Assembly: GCA_002315675.1 (NCBI GenBank)
Contig: DCHP01000104.1
Span: forward strand, 1 to 23,134
Origin: Rikenellaceae bacterium UBA1749
GTDB taxonomy: Bacteria; Bacteroidota; Bacteroidia; Bacteroidales; Rikenellaceae
Reading direction: 5' to 3'
Length of the DNA stretch: 23,134 bases
Shown: in pieces, positions 7,192-15,416 of the stretch
Numbering within the stretch: position 1 is the first letter of the stretch
Layout: each line of letters opens with the position of its first letter
Notes under the pieces: model-generated
Database searches by the model: none
The model's input: the letters and a program-made list of their open reading frames with translations, nothing else
Told to the model about the DNA's origin: nothing
Program-made: the position numbers and the translations under genes

Positions 7192-8301
7192 CTATTGACC
7201 GATAATACAATCTATCATATTCTCCCATGAAAATTCCTTGACTCTCTTTTTCATGTTTTTACTGAAAGACTCTTTCAGATTTTCATGGTAATATTTATCT
7301 ATCGCTTCAGCTATACTTTTTTCATCCACGCTTGTTACAAATCCCTCTTGCTTATCTGTAACATATTCCACCAGTCCGCCAACTTCTGTAACCACCATTG
7401 GAATGCAATAATTGTATGCAATGCCTGAAATACCACTTTGAGAGGCACTTCTATAAGGCTGTACAATTAGATCTGCCACTGAGAAATATAAACTGACTTC
7501 TTCTTCAGGAATGTATTTGGTTCTCAGTATTATACTGTTTCTGATATCTAGACTGTCTATCAGTTCAATATATTTTTCCTCGTTGCTGTAGAACTCTCCG
7601 GCAATAATAAGTTTCTGGCTTTTGTGGCACTCTGTTAGGGCCCATGCTTTAAGCAGGATATCCAGCCCTTTATATTCTCTAATAAAACCGAAGAACATTG
7701 TGTATGACTTGGAGGGATCAAGAGCAAGTCTGCCACATGCCTCGTTGCGTTCTACCATCGGACCATATGAATTATAGAGCGGATGAGGGTTATATGAAAC
7801 CTCTCTGCTGTAATCCATTTCCTTCAATTCATTTTCAACCTTCTTTGACATACAGATTACCCTGTCGATATTCCGTAGAAAGTAATTTGTCAAACATTTA
7901 TCAAAGAAATGTTTTTCATGTGGTATAATATTGTCAGCAATGGCAATTGTCTTTATTCCTTTTTTTCTGATGAACTTTGCAATCGTCCCAAAGGATGGTG
8001 ACATAAATGGCATCCAATATCTAAAGACAACTATTTCAGGATTGAATTCAATCACTTTATTAACTGTTTTCAACCATGATATAGGTGAGATTGAATTGAT
8101 TGTCCTGCAATTTGGATAAGGAATTTCAGTCTCTGTTGTGTACTGAGTCTTTCCTGGAAACAAAAATGATGGATATTGCATGGAAAAATTTGCAATCATG
8201 ATAGTATGACCCAATCTGTGCATATTCTCTGCAAGAGTATCATAGAATTTTGCAATTCCCCCACGATAAGGATTAGCCGGACCTATTAATGCAATTCTCA
8301 T
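7192..8301 (-). CDS. GT4-type glycosyltransferase
   Basis: This is a GT-B fold glycosyltransferase of about 369 residues, likely moving a sugar from a nucleotide-sugar donor to a cell-surface or lipid-linked glycan. The N-terminal Rossmann half starts with a GPxxPYRGG loop (residues 10-18 counted from the GTG at 8310). The C-terminal half has FGFIREYKG and the donor-site region YRSASQSG followed by TEVGGLVE. The classical EX7E is replaced by the Gln-Ser-Gly form seen in a GT4 branch. I place the start at ATG 8301 rather than GTG 8310. The promoter -7 box at 8328-8321 would start transcripts only a few bases from the GTG. The acceptor is unknown and no other glycan genes adjoin it. Confidence 0.85.
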   Translation of the reverse strand: MRIALIGPANPYRGGIAKFYDTLAENMHRLGHTIMIANFSMQYPSFLFPGKTQYTTETEIPYPNCRTINSISPISWLKTVNKVIEFNPEIVVFRYWMPFMSPSFGTIAKFIRKKGIKTIAIADNIIPHEKHFFDKCLTNYFLRNIDRVICMSKKVENELKEMDYSREVSYNPHPLYNSYGPMVERNEACGRLALDPSKSYTMFFGFIREYKGLDILLKAWALTECHKSQKLIIAGEFYSNEEKYIELIDSLDIRNSIILRTKYIPEEEVSLYFSVADLIVQPYRSASQSGISGIAYNYCIPMVVTEVGGLVEYVTDKQEGFVTSVDEKSIAEAIDKYYHENLKESFSKNMKKRVKEFSWENMIDCIIGQ

Positions 8302-8320
8302 TTTGTTCACTATAACCCCG

Positions 8321-8328
8321 CAAAGTTA
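8321..8328 (-). promoter_or_regulatory. Promoter -7 box for the glycosyltransferase operon
   Basis: On the minus strand this reads TAACTTTG, a perfect TAnnTTTG. No good TTTG lies 19-21 bases upstream of it, so the -33 element is weak or absent. It faces the plus-strand -7 box at 8350-8357, making a compact divergent promoter in which the two sites probably compete. Confidence 0.5.
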
Positions 8329-8349
8329 ATGATTCTTAGTAAAATTTCG

Positions 8350-8357
8350 TACTTTTG
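8350..8357 (+). promoter_or_regulatory. Promoter -7 box for the hydrogenase-derived operon
   Basis: TACTTTTG is a perfect TAnnTTTG. The expected -33 position holds only TTAATG (8326-8331), a partial match. Transcription would start near 8364, leaving a leader of about 10 bases before the ATG at 8374 or 16 before the in-frame ATG at 8380. Confidence 0.55.
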
Positions 8358-8373
8358 CCATATCAAATTATAG

Positions 8374-9810
8374 ATGTATATGGCGCTTTTCCTTTTAATT
8401 GTTGCACTTGTGGCAACTCTCCTAATATCTGTCTCCAAACGACGCGGAAAGATTTTCACTTTTGCATTGTCCTTTTTTGCTATCCAATTATTAATCTCTA
8501 TTTATTCATTTTTTTCACTTTCCGAGTTAGAAAATCAAATTTTCTTTACATATTATCTCTCCGATAGATTGGCTCTTGTAATGTTTTTCATTACCTCAAT
8601 TGTAGCTCTTCTTTCTGTTGTTTCTTCCTATTTTTATATTTTGTCTGATTCCTCGTCAAAACAGCGTCTCTATTACATTTCGCTTTTGATGCTTGATATT
8701 ATGCTTCTGGCTGTAATATTCTCGAATAATATTATTGTCAACTGGATTTTCCTGGAAGCGACTACACTTGCAGTAGCCTTCATATCATACCATACACGTA
8801 ACTCAAAAGCAATCGAGGCAACATGGAAATATATTTTCATCAGTTCAATCGGTATTGCCCTTGCATATCTTGGAATTTTGCTCCTTGGGCATGAGGCGAC
8901 ACTTTACAAAGCAGGCTTATCATATTTAGAGCTTACTTCCATTGCACATAAGATCTCTCCTGTGATTTTTAAAATTTCATTCCTTCTTATTTTTATCGGA
9001 TATAGCTCAAAGCTCGAGGTTGTTCCATTATATACTCCTAGTATTGATATCAACCATGCTTCCCCGACGCCTTCTTCTGGTTTTATCTCAAGTGCTCTTG
9101 TCGGTGCAGCCTTTGTTTCAATTTTCAGATTGTATCAGATTCTGATTCCAAATGCGGAGGTTATTTGTTGGGCAAAAAATGTACTGATAATAGTAGGTAT
9201 TCTTTCTATTGTTTTAACGGCTGTATATGCCGGCAGGACTGACAACTATAAACGTCTTCTATCTTATTCAACCGTCGAAAACTGCGCAATTGCAATGCTT
9301 GGACTAGGTATCGGCGGTATTGGAGTATTTGCTGCTATTTTGCATATGTTTGCACATATGATTATAAAATGCATAGCATTCATACAGATGTCAGTTGTCG
9401 GCAGGGTTTATGGAAGTTATAAGGTAGGTAATCAATCAGATTATTTCAAGGCCGATCCTACAGGAGCAGTGGTTCTTATTTTCGCACTTATTTCACTTAT
9501 GGCATTTCCCCCCTCCATTCTGTTCAGAACGGAGATTTCCATATTTTCCCTTTTTGCATCCGGAAAACTTTGGTGGGTGCTGATTATCATAATGATTATG
9601 CTTCTTGCCATTATTTACTGGATTTTTGAGAAATCACTGCCTGTATTATATAAGCATAGTACTTCCCGCATTTCTCAGTGTAATATAGAAGAAATACGAC
9701 CAGTTTTTTCTTCAGTCATGTTGTTCATACTAATAGTAATGTTTTTTGTCGGATGGACCTATCCAGATGCGATTATATCTTTTCTAATGAGAATTACAGC
9801 CAATGTATAG
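8374..9810 (+). CDS. Antiporter-like proton-channel membrane subunit (HyfF/NuoN type)
   Basis: This 478-residue protein with about 14 hydrophobic segments belongs to the family of complex I subunits L, M and N and hydrogenase-4 components B, D and F. It should lie in the inner membrane and carry a proton (or sodium) half-channel. The key ionisable residues survive: E128 in FLEATT, K213 in GYSSK, H228, K293 in NYKRLLSY, H328 and K332 in the MFAHMIIK segment. The order FLEATT, GYSSK, KRLLSYSTVE resembles HyfF/HycC most closely. It lacks the long C-terminal lateral helix of NuoL. The stop overlaps the next gene by 8 bases, and that gene by 4 bases the one after, so the three are one operon. The in-frame ATG at 8380 is an alternative start. 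Confidence 0.88.
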   Translation: MYMALFLLIVALVATLLISVSKRRGKIFTFALSFFAIQLLISIYSFFSLSELENQIFFTYYLSDRLALVMFFITSIVALLSVVSSYFYILSDSSSKQRLYYISLLMLDIMLLAVIFSNNIIVNWIFLEATTLAVAFISYHTRNSKAIEATWKYIFISSIGIALAYLGILLLGHEATLYKAGLSYLELTSIAHKISPVIFKISFLLIFIGYSSKLEVVPLYTPSIDINHASPTPSSGFISSALVGAAFVSIFRLYQILIPNAEVICWAKNVLIIVGILSIVLTAVYAGRTDNYKRLLSYSTVENCAIAMLGLGIGGIGVFAAILHMFAHMIIKCIAFIQMSVVGRVYGSYKVGNQSDYFKADPTGAVVLIFALISLMAFPPSILFRTEISIFSLFASGKLWWVLIIIMIMLLAIIYWIFEKSLPVLYKHSTSRISQCNIEEIRPVFSSVMLFILIVMFFVGWTYPDAIISFLMRITANV

Positions 9811-11287
9811 AGATAACTTTTATATAGTTCCTGATGGTGTTAGAGCAATACCTTTTGAAAATATTCCTGAGTTGACTTTCAAGGATTTTGCGTCATGTGC
9901 AGTTGAAGCTTTGGATGACGATACAAAGGATAATGTTCCACTTGCCTATTTTCAGTCAGAAGGAAAATTTTTCATTGTCTTATTCGATTATTCAACTGGA
10001 AATTTCTTACTGACATCTTCAAAATCCCCAAAGAAAGTTATTAACTCTTTAGGTGTTGATGCCTATTATCAGTTTGAAAGGGATATATATGAAAGGTCAA
10101 AGGTTAGTATCAATAATCATCCATATCTTAAACCTTTAAGACGTCCATGCAGTAATAATTCTGTATTTGATTTTGAAACCAGTACCAATGTTTCCCTTCA
10201 CGAGGTTAATGTCGGACCGGTTCACGCCGGAATAATTGAACCTGGACAGTTCCGTTTTACTTGCAACGGAGAACAGGTACTGTCTGTTGAAATATGTCTT
10301 GGCTTTCAAAGACGCGGCATCGAACAGCTTATAGTTGATTCATCGTCAAACCGCAAGCGTATGCTTCTTGCGGAGCAGATTTCTGGTGATTCAGTCGTCG
10401 CTAATACTATCGCAATGTCAAATATCCTTGAAGGTCAGTTGGATGCAAACCAGTATCAGCTTATTTTTCATGAACGGGCACTTGCTCTTGAAATGGAGAG
10501 ACTTGCTATGCATTTTGCAGACCTCGCCGCTCTTGCAGGTGACTGTGCATACTATCTTGGACAAATAGCTATTGAACCATTGAGAACTACTATCATTAAT
10601 TCCCTTCAGCTTTGGTGCGGTAGTCGTTCAGGAAGAAGTCTTGTCAGACCATCCGGTAGTTTCTACAGATTGTCACTTGATGAAATAGATGTTGTTACAA
10701 ATAATATAAACAATGTAAAAAAGCTATTTTCTGACATATCTTCAAATCTTCTTTCATCCCCTTCACTTCTTTCAAGACTTGACGGGAAATGTCAGTTATC
10801 CCAACATTCAGTAAAGGCTTTTGCGCTCAGGGGCACAATTTCCAAAGCCTCTAATCAGCCCCGGGATATAAGAATCAGTTCCTATTCCCAGGTACCTTAC
10901 AAGAATTTTACTGTTCAGAAACTTTCCAAAGGAGACTTACTTTCCAGACTCAAAATCAGAATAATGGAGGTAAACCAAAGCATAGATATTGTACTTGAAT
11001 TTTTGAATACAATCAAATCCATCTGGTATGAAACTTCGAAATTCCCTGTATATGATAGTTCTCTTCCAAAATCATCCTTGATACTTTCTCCTGTAGAAGG
11101 TTTCAGGGGAACAATTCTACATGTTGCTCTATCTGATCAGAATAGCACTCTTGCTGATTACAGAATCTTCGATCCTTCTATGATGGCATGGCCAGTTCTA
11201 GCATATGCAATGAAGAACCAGCAGATATCCGATTTTCCTGTATGCAATAAAAGTTTCAATCTTTCTTATCTTGCAAATGACCTATGA
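9803..11287 (+). CDS. NuoCD/HycE-like large subunit without nickel ligands
   Basis: This 494-residue protein has the architecture of group 4 hydrogenase large subunits HycE/HyfG: a NuoC-like N-terminus (about 1-115, weakly conserved) and a NuoD-like body. The body starts with VNVGPVHAGIIEPG (135-148), then a conserved RRGIEQL (170-176). In hydrogenases the next motif is ERVCGIC; here it is EQISGDS (191-197), so both cysteines are serine (S194, S197). The C-terminal DPCxxC motif is also gone: the best alignment puts S488 and A491 at those places, two to six residues from the end. The protein cannot bind a normal Ni-Fe centre. This is the hallmark of energy-converting hydrogenase-related (Ehr) complexes and of complex I. 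The reading frame is intact and long, so it is under selection, not a pseudogene. Confidence 0.88.
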   Translation: MYRDNFYIVPDGVRAIPFENIPELTFKDFASCAVEALDDDTKDNVPLAYFQSEGKFFIVLFDYSTGNFLLTSSKSPKKVINSLGVDAYYQFERDIYERSKVSINNHPYLKPLRRPCSNNSVFDFETSTNVSLHEVNVGPVHAGIIEPGQFRFTCNGEQVLSVEICLGFQRRGIEQLIVDSSSNRKRMLLAEQISGDSVVANTIAMSNILEGQLDANQYQLIFHERALALEMERLAMHFADLAALAGDCAYYLGQIAIEPLRTTIINSLQLWCGSRSGRSLVRPSGSFYRLSLDEIDVVTNNINNVKKLFSDISSNLLSSPSLLSRLDGKCQLSQHSVKAFALRGTISKASNQPRDIRISSYSQVPYKNFTVQKLSKGDLLSRLKIRIMEVNQSIDIVLEFLNTIKSIWYETSKFPVYDSSLPKSSLILSPVEGFRGTILHVALSDQNSTLADYRIFDPSMMAWPVLAYAMKNQQISDFPVCNKSFNLSYLANDL

Positions 11288-12033
11288 TTTTTGACGCAAT
11301 CAAGATTTTCTTTTCTCATAGAAAACAGACAATAAAAAGTATTCCCAATTCTGTCCTTCCTGAAAAATACAGAGGAGTTCCTGAAATTACTTCAGATGGG
11401 TTGTCAAGCGAACAGCTTAAGGAACTTCAGCAACTTTGCCCTACTTCTGCCATCGAGGTAAAACCATTTTCGCTTGATATGGGTAAATGCCTTTTCTGTG
11501 GAGAATGCGAGAAATGTTTTCCTAATAACATACATTTCACAAACCAATGGAAAATCTGGGCCTTTGAACGTAAACAACTTATAGTGCATGCTAACGAAAA
11601 ATGGCATGCTCCTGAACCTGCAAACCCAGTGACTCTTTTGAACAAGACAATCAGAATGCGTCAGTTATGTGCAGGGGGAGATATGGGTTGTGAACTTGAA
11701 CTTGGTGCCTCTTCAAATGTAAACTTTGATATGGAACGCTTTGGAATGTCATTCACTGCGTCTCCACGTCATGCTGAAGCAATGGTGTTGACCGGTCCTA
11801 TTACAAAGAATATGTCTTTTGCGGCTGAATCAACTTTTTCTGCTATTGCTGATCCAAAGCTACTGATTCTCTCTGGGACTGATGCCATTTCTGGCGGGAT
11901 GTTTGTTGACTCACCCGATATTGACAGGTCATTTCTCGATAGGCATAAACCTGATCTTTATATTGCTGGTTCTCCTGCTCATCCTCTTAATATCATTAGT
12001 TCTATTGCTTCACTAACTGGCCGTACTCTGTAA
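11284..12033 (+). CDS. Ferredoxin-NuoB/HycG-like fusion lacking the N2-type cluster ligands
   Basis: This 249-residue protein joins a short ferredoxin-like part (about 35-85) to a NuoB/HycG-like part (about 115-249). In the first, C69, C72 and C75 with C52 of the LCPTSAI segment can hold one [4Fe-4S] cluster; C78 is extra. In the second, the fold signatures remain (RFGM, SPRHAE, LTGPIT). The usual cluster-ligand positions are D133, C136, D200 (GTDA where GDCA is expected) and S230 (GSPAHP where GCPPxP is expected). Three of four ligands are therefore missing, although C129 has appeared nearby. The protein probably docks on the large subunit and may accept electrons through the ferredoxin part only. 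It starts with ATGA overlap to the previous gene. Confidence 0.85.
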   Translation: MIFDAIKIFFSHRKQTIKSIPNSVLPEKYRGVPEITSDGLSSEQLKELQQLCPTSAIEVKPFSLDMGKCLFCGECEKCFPNNIHFTNQWKIWAFERKQLIVHANEKWHAPEPANPVTLLNKTIRMRQLCAGGDMGCELELGASSNVNFDMERFGMSFTASPRHAEAMVLTGPITKNMSFAAESTFSAIADPKLLILSGTDAISGGMFVDSPDIDRSFLDRHKPDLYIAGSPAHPLNIISSIASLTGRTL

Positions 12034-12256
12034 TTTTTTACTATTTTCTTCGGTATTTATTCCCATCCTTTCAAAGAGATAATATTTTGTATTTTCGTTG
12101 TTCGCAGATGGGGTACTGCTTCCAAGTAAATATACTAACATAAAGTACAGTCCCAATTCTTTCGATGGCTATCTCTAATGATAGATGTTTCTTCCTACCA
12201 CATAGTTTCACTCTTTCTAAAAGTAACCTGCAGCTTTTCATATATTATTTTCGGCT

Positions 12257-12772
12257 ATGCGTCTGAATATCAATAATCATATTCCTAATATTGTATCTGC
12301 ATCACGAGGAATTATTGCACTTCTTCTATTCTTTTTCCCTTATGGAAGCACCGGCTTTTGGTCTATATACCTATGGTGCGGTATTTCAGATATGATTGAT
12401 GGTAAACTTGCAAGATATTTGCATGTTGAAAGCAAAACAGGTGCAATGATAGATAGTATTTCTGATCTGATCTTTATCATTACTGTTGCAATTTCAATAT
12501 TACCGAACATTGAGTTCTCTTTATGGATTCTCATGTCTATCGGAATGATTGCGTTTATCCGCATTTTCAATATTGTCAATGCTTTTTTCCGGTATGGTAG
12601 GGTAGTGATGCTTCATACATATGCTAACAAACTTACTGGATTATTACTTTTCATCCTTCCAGTTTCTCTGATATGGTTCCCAGTTACCTACCCTGCAATA
12701 ATTGTCATTATTACGGCCTTATTTGCATCCTTGCAGGAAGGATATAATATTTTTTCAGGTCATATTAGGTAG
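12257..12772 (+). CDS. CDP-alcohol phosphatidyltransferase family protein
   Basis: This 171-residue membrane protein has the complete family signature DxxDGxxARx8Gx3Dx3D at D45, D48, G49, A52, R53, G62, D66 and D70, within SDMIDGKLAR and the following helix. The family moves a phosphoalcohol from a CDP-alcohol to a second alcohol, as in phosphatidylglycerophosphate or phosphatidylinositol-phosphate synthesis. Several hydrophobic segments fit the usual six-helix fold. The acceptor cannot be told from motifs; the small size and short N-terminus are compatible with PgsA-like or related enzymes. It is 223 bases after the hydrogenase-derived operon on the same strand, so co-transcription is uncertain. 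The gene on its other side converges. Confidence 0.82.
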   Translation: MRLNINNHIPNIVSASRGIIALLLFFFPYGSTGFWSIYLWCGISDMIDGKLARYLHVESKTGAMIDSISDLIFIITVAISILPNIEFSLWILMSIGMIAFIRIFNIVNAFFRYGRVVMLHTYANKLTGLLLFILPVSLIWFPVTYPAIIVIITALFASLQEGYNIFSGHIR

Positions 12773-13037
12773 CACAGATCTAAATTCCCTGATTTTGCTC
12801 ATTCAATTCCTAATACCATCTTAACACAGACACACTAATTGGACTGTATCCCAAGTCTCCTTTATCTCCCAATCTTGTAAATGACATAATAACTTCGGAC
12901 TTGGATACTCTGAAATCAAGCTAAGTGACATAGGAAGAGTTCCTACATTTCAAAAACAAAACATGACGAATCATTCAGCCTGGTCCAGTCTTGATTCTTT
13001 CTTTGAACTTCAATTGCCTATTTCAAGATATAGTATG
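12773..13037. other. Convergent gap between phosphatidyltransferase and CcsBA genes
   Basis: There is no convincing gene. The stretch holds a weak 5-bp hairpin (12932-12936 with 12940-12944, no T-tract) and a short minus-strand frame of 25 codons (12887-12810) with a protein-like composition. No good terminator is visible, although two genes converge here. Confidence 0.4.
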
Positions 13038-15398
13038 TCACTTTCTCCGAATAATGGCAGTAATGCATATTGCTGAAATAATTCCATAGGCTATCCAAAT
13101 TACTTTCAGTCCTACAGGTGATGATCCACCTGCATAGGAATGTAGTCCGCTCAGGTAGTAGTTGACTCCGAAGAATGTCATCAGGACAGTACCCAGTGAG
13201 TAAATTGATAAAATAGCAAATACCAGATCTGTCCTTTTGCTGAAGATATGTCTTGTATGTAGAACTATTGAATAAATTATTACAGTAATCAGTGCCCATG
13301 TCTCTTTTGGATCCCAGCCCCAATATCTTCCCCATGACTGATTTGCCCATACGGCTCCAAGAAATGTTCCAATTGTCATAAGGGCAAGTCCGATCCATAA
13401 TAATAGTTCATTCGATGCAGTCAGCTTTGAAATTTCATCATCAAGGCCTTTCGGTTTGATAGCAATAATTATTGCTGTTGTCAGTCCAATTAGAAATGAT
13501 ACTCCGAAGAATCCATAACTTGCCGTTATTGTAGCGACATGAATTACAAGCCAGTATGATTTTAGGACGGGGACGAGTGGTGTAATCTGAGGGTCCATAA
13601 AACTTAGATTACTAACAAACAATATTGCACCGGCAAAAAATGATGCTAATGAATAAATCATCCTTGACTTTTTCTGCATACATATACCAATAAGAGCAGT
13701 TGCCCAACCGACATATACCACCGATTCGTATGCGTTTGACCAAGGTGCATTCCCTGAGATGTACCAACGTAACGCCAGAGAGACTGTCAGAAAGCTGAAT
13801 AGTAAAATGACCGCCCCTGAAATAATGGTCCCTAAGGTATTGTAGTTCTTGCCTTTTACAAGTGCTATGACAGTCAGTATCACAAGTATCAGACCAAAAG
13901 TCATAAAACCGAATCCGGAAATTTTAACAGCATTCAATCTGTTGTAAATAATTTCAGCTTTTATTTTTCTTTCGGATATGTTGTTGAGAATCCCTTTTTT
14001 CTGCTGGTAAAGTTTTATCATATCAACAATCTCAGCTGCTTTTGACGGGTCTGCATCATCACCATTGAGTCTTGAAGCAACATACACCAGTGCATGGGAT
14101 ACAAATACTGAATCCATATGTTCGAATCCATCAAGCTGATCACCTGGTGAGTACCATCCCTTGCTTTTGTCTTTTGGAAATATTGCAAGCAATCTGCCAG
14201 ACATCAATGATGAAACGATATTGAGTCTTTCGTCAAATTTCAATATATCCTTATCAGTTGCATTTCTATCTTTGGGACTCTTACTGTATATCCCATCGAC
14301 AAGATTTGTTAGTATATATTGTCCATTCTGGTCGAAGGCATCACTGTAACTAGCAAAGACAGTGCCAACAGGAAGGGATAACAAAGTGTTTATAGTATCG
14401 TTTGATATCCTTATAAAAGGTACATAACTCCAGATTTGTTGTTGGGTGCATATTCCAAGAAGTACCTGGTTTGCACTTAATCCGTTAAGTGTCCTTTGCT
14501 TTGATACTTTCTGAAGTATCTCGCCTGAATATGTATCAACGGGCTCCAGTCGTCCTTCAGTGGTTTGGATAGTCAGTCTGCCGAATTTTTCAGCAATGCT
14601 GTCAAGCGGTGCATATTTGATACTGTAAAGCTGTGCTTCCTGTTTCACAGTTTCCATATCTATCTCCTGTGCGCAAGCCTCATAATATGATGAACAAGAA
14701 AGGATCATTATTAAGCATCCGATTCTTCCAAGTAATATCCTGAATCTTGACCCATTTTCTGACATTGACCATATGAATCCTATCAGCATAAAAATATAAC
14801 CAAGATATGTAATAGTAATACCCCATGGATCGTAACTGACAGACAGAATGGAACCTTTCATATCCCTGTCGTAACTTGACTGGTAGAGTCTGTATCCTTT
14901 GTATTTAACAAAACTATTCATATAAACATGATATGTCTTGCCTGATATCTTAATATAACTTTCATATGAACTTGGTGAGCCAAGGTCCGAATATTTTTCC
15001 ATATGAAACCGTTCAAGTGTTACTTCAAACGGTAGTTCCGAAACCTTTATCCCTTCCTGATTTTCAAGAGCGGATGAAGATACTCCTTCCCTTAAATGTA
15101 ATATTCCCTCTTTCCCGAAGGTATGCGTTGTAAACGCACCTATCATTATTACAATAAATGAAAGGTGAAGTACTACCATGCCTATTCTTCTGGCTTTAAT
15201 ATATCTATTTGAAATCAGGAGAAAATTTATTGCAAGAAGAGTAAGTAGAGTAAAAAATACAGGACTATAGTAAATGTATTTCCTTGCGGTTTCCGTTGAA
15301 TATATATTTTCTATAAATGTCGCAGCGGCCAGTGTAATTGCAGTCACCATCAACAAAATTCCTGTCAATTTGCCTGATGAGAGAATCTTTTTAATCAT
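13038..15398 (-). CDS. Fused CcsB(ResB)-CcsA cytochrome c heme-attachment protein
   Basis: This 786-residue polytopic protein is the system II cytochrome c synthetase: it carries heme across the inner membrane and attaches it to CXXCH apocytochromes. The N-terminal ResB-like half has helices near 13-30, 44-63, 72-90 (with H78) and 193-212, then a long extracytoplasmic region to about 485. The CcsA half follows, with about eight helices, the tryptophan-rich heme motif WGRYWGWDPKETWAL (689-703), and the histidines expected to ligate heme: H620, H714 and H753 in GLHSYAG. It starts 18 bases after the YeiH-family gene and is probably in its operon. No CXXCH protein is encoded in this window, so its client cytochromes (NrfA/NrfH would be typical) lie elsewhere. 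Confidence 0.9.
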   Translation of the reverse strand: MIKKILSSGKLTGILLMVTAITLAAATFIENIYSTETARKYIYYSPVFFTLLTLLAINFLLISNRYIKARRIGMVVLHLSFIVIMIGAFTTHTFGKEGILHLREGVSSSALENQEGIKVSELPFEVTLERFHMEKYSDLGSPSSYESYIKISGKTYHVYMNSFVKYKGYRLYQSSYDRDMKGSILSVSYDPWGITITYLGYIFMLIGFIWSMSENGSRFRILLGRIGCLIMILSCSSYYEACAQEIDMETVKQEAQLYSIKYAPLDSIAEKFGRLTIQTTEGRLEPVDTYSGEILQKVSKQRTLNGLSANQVLLGICTQQQIWSYVPFIRISNDTINTLLSLPVGTVFASYSDAFDQNGQYILTNLVDGIYSKSPKDRNATDKDILKFDERLNIVSSLMSGRLLAIFPKDKSKGWYSPGDQLDGFEHMDSVFVSHALVYVASRLNGDDADPSKAAEIVDMIKLYQQKKGILNNISERKIKAEIIYNRLNAVKISGFGFMTFGLILVILTVIALVKGKNYNTLGTIISGAVILLFSFLTVSLALRWYISGNAPWSNAYESVVYVGWATALIGICMQKKSRMIYSLASFFAGAILFVSNLSFMDPQITPLVPVLKSYWLVIHVATITASYGFFGVSFLIGLTTAIIIAIKPKGLDDEISKLTASNELLLWIGLALMTIGTFLGAVWANQSWGRYWGWDPKETWALITVIIYSIVLHTRHIFSKRTDLVFAILSIYSLGTVLMTFFGVNYYLSGLHSYAGGSSPVGLKVIWIAYGIISAICITAIIRRK

Positions 15399-15416
15399 AT
15401 AATGGACAGTTGACTA

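Noticed and set aside
9803..11287. Call as an active [NiFe] hydrogenase or formate hydrogenlyase large subunit
   Set aside because: All four nickel-ligand cysteines are absent, so hydrogen chemistry by the usual centre is not possible.
12165..12266. Short plus-strand frame of 33 codons overlapping the phosphatidyltransferase start
   Set aside because: There is no ribosome binding site or recognisable composition; a leader peptide is conceivable but unsupported.
13018..13398. Minus-strand frame of 126 codons at the end of the CcsBA gene
   Set aside because: It is an out-of-frame overlap with the conserved CcsA heme motif region, which is clearly the real frame.
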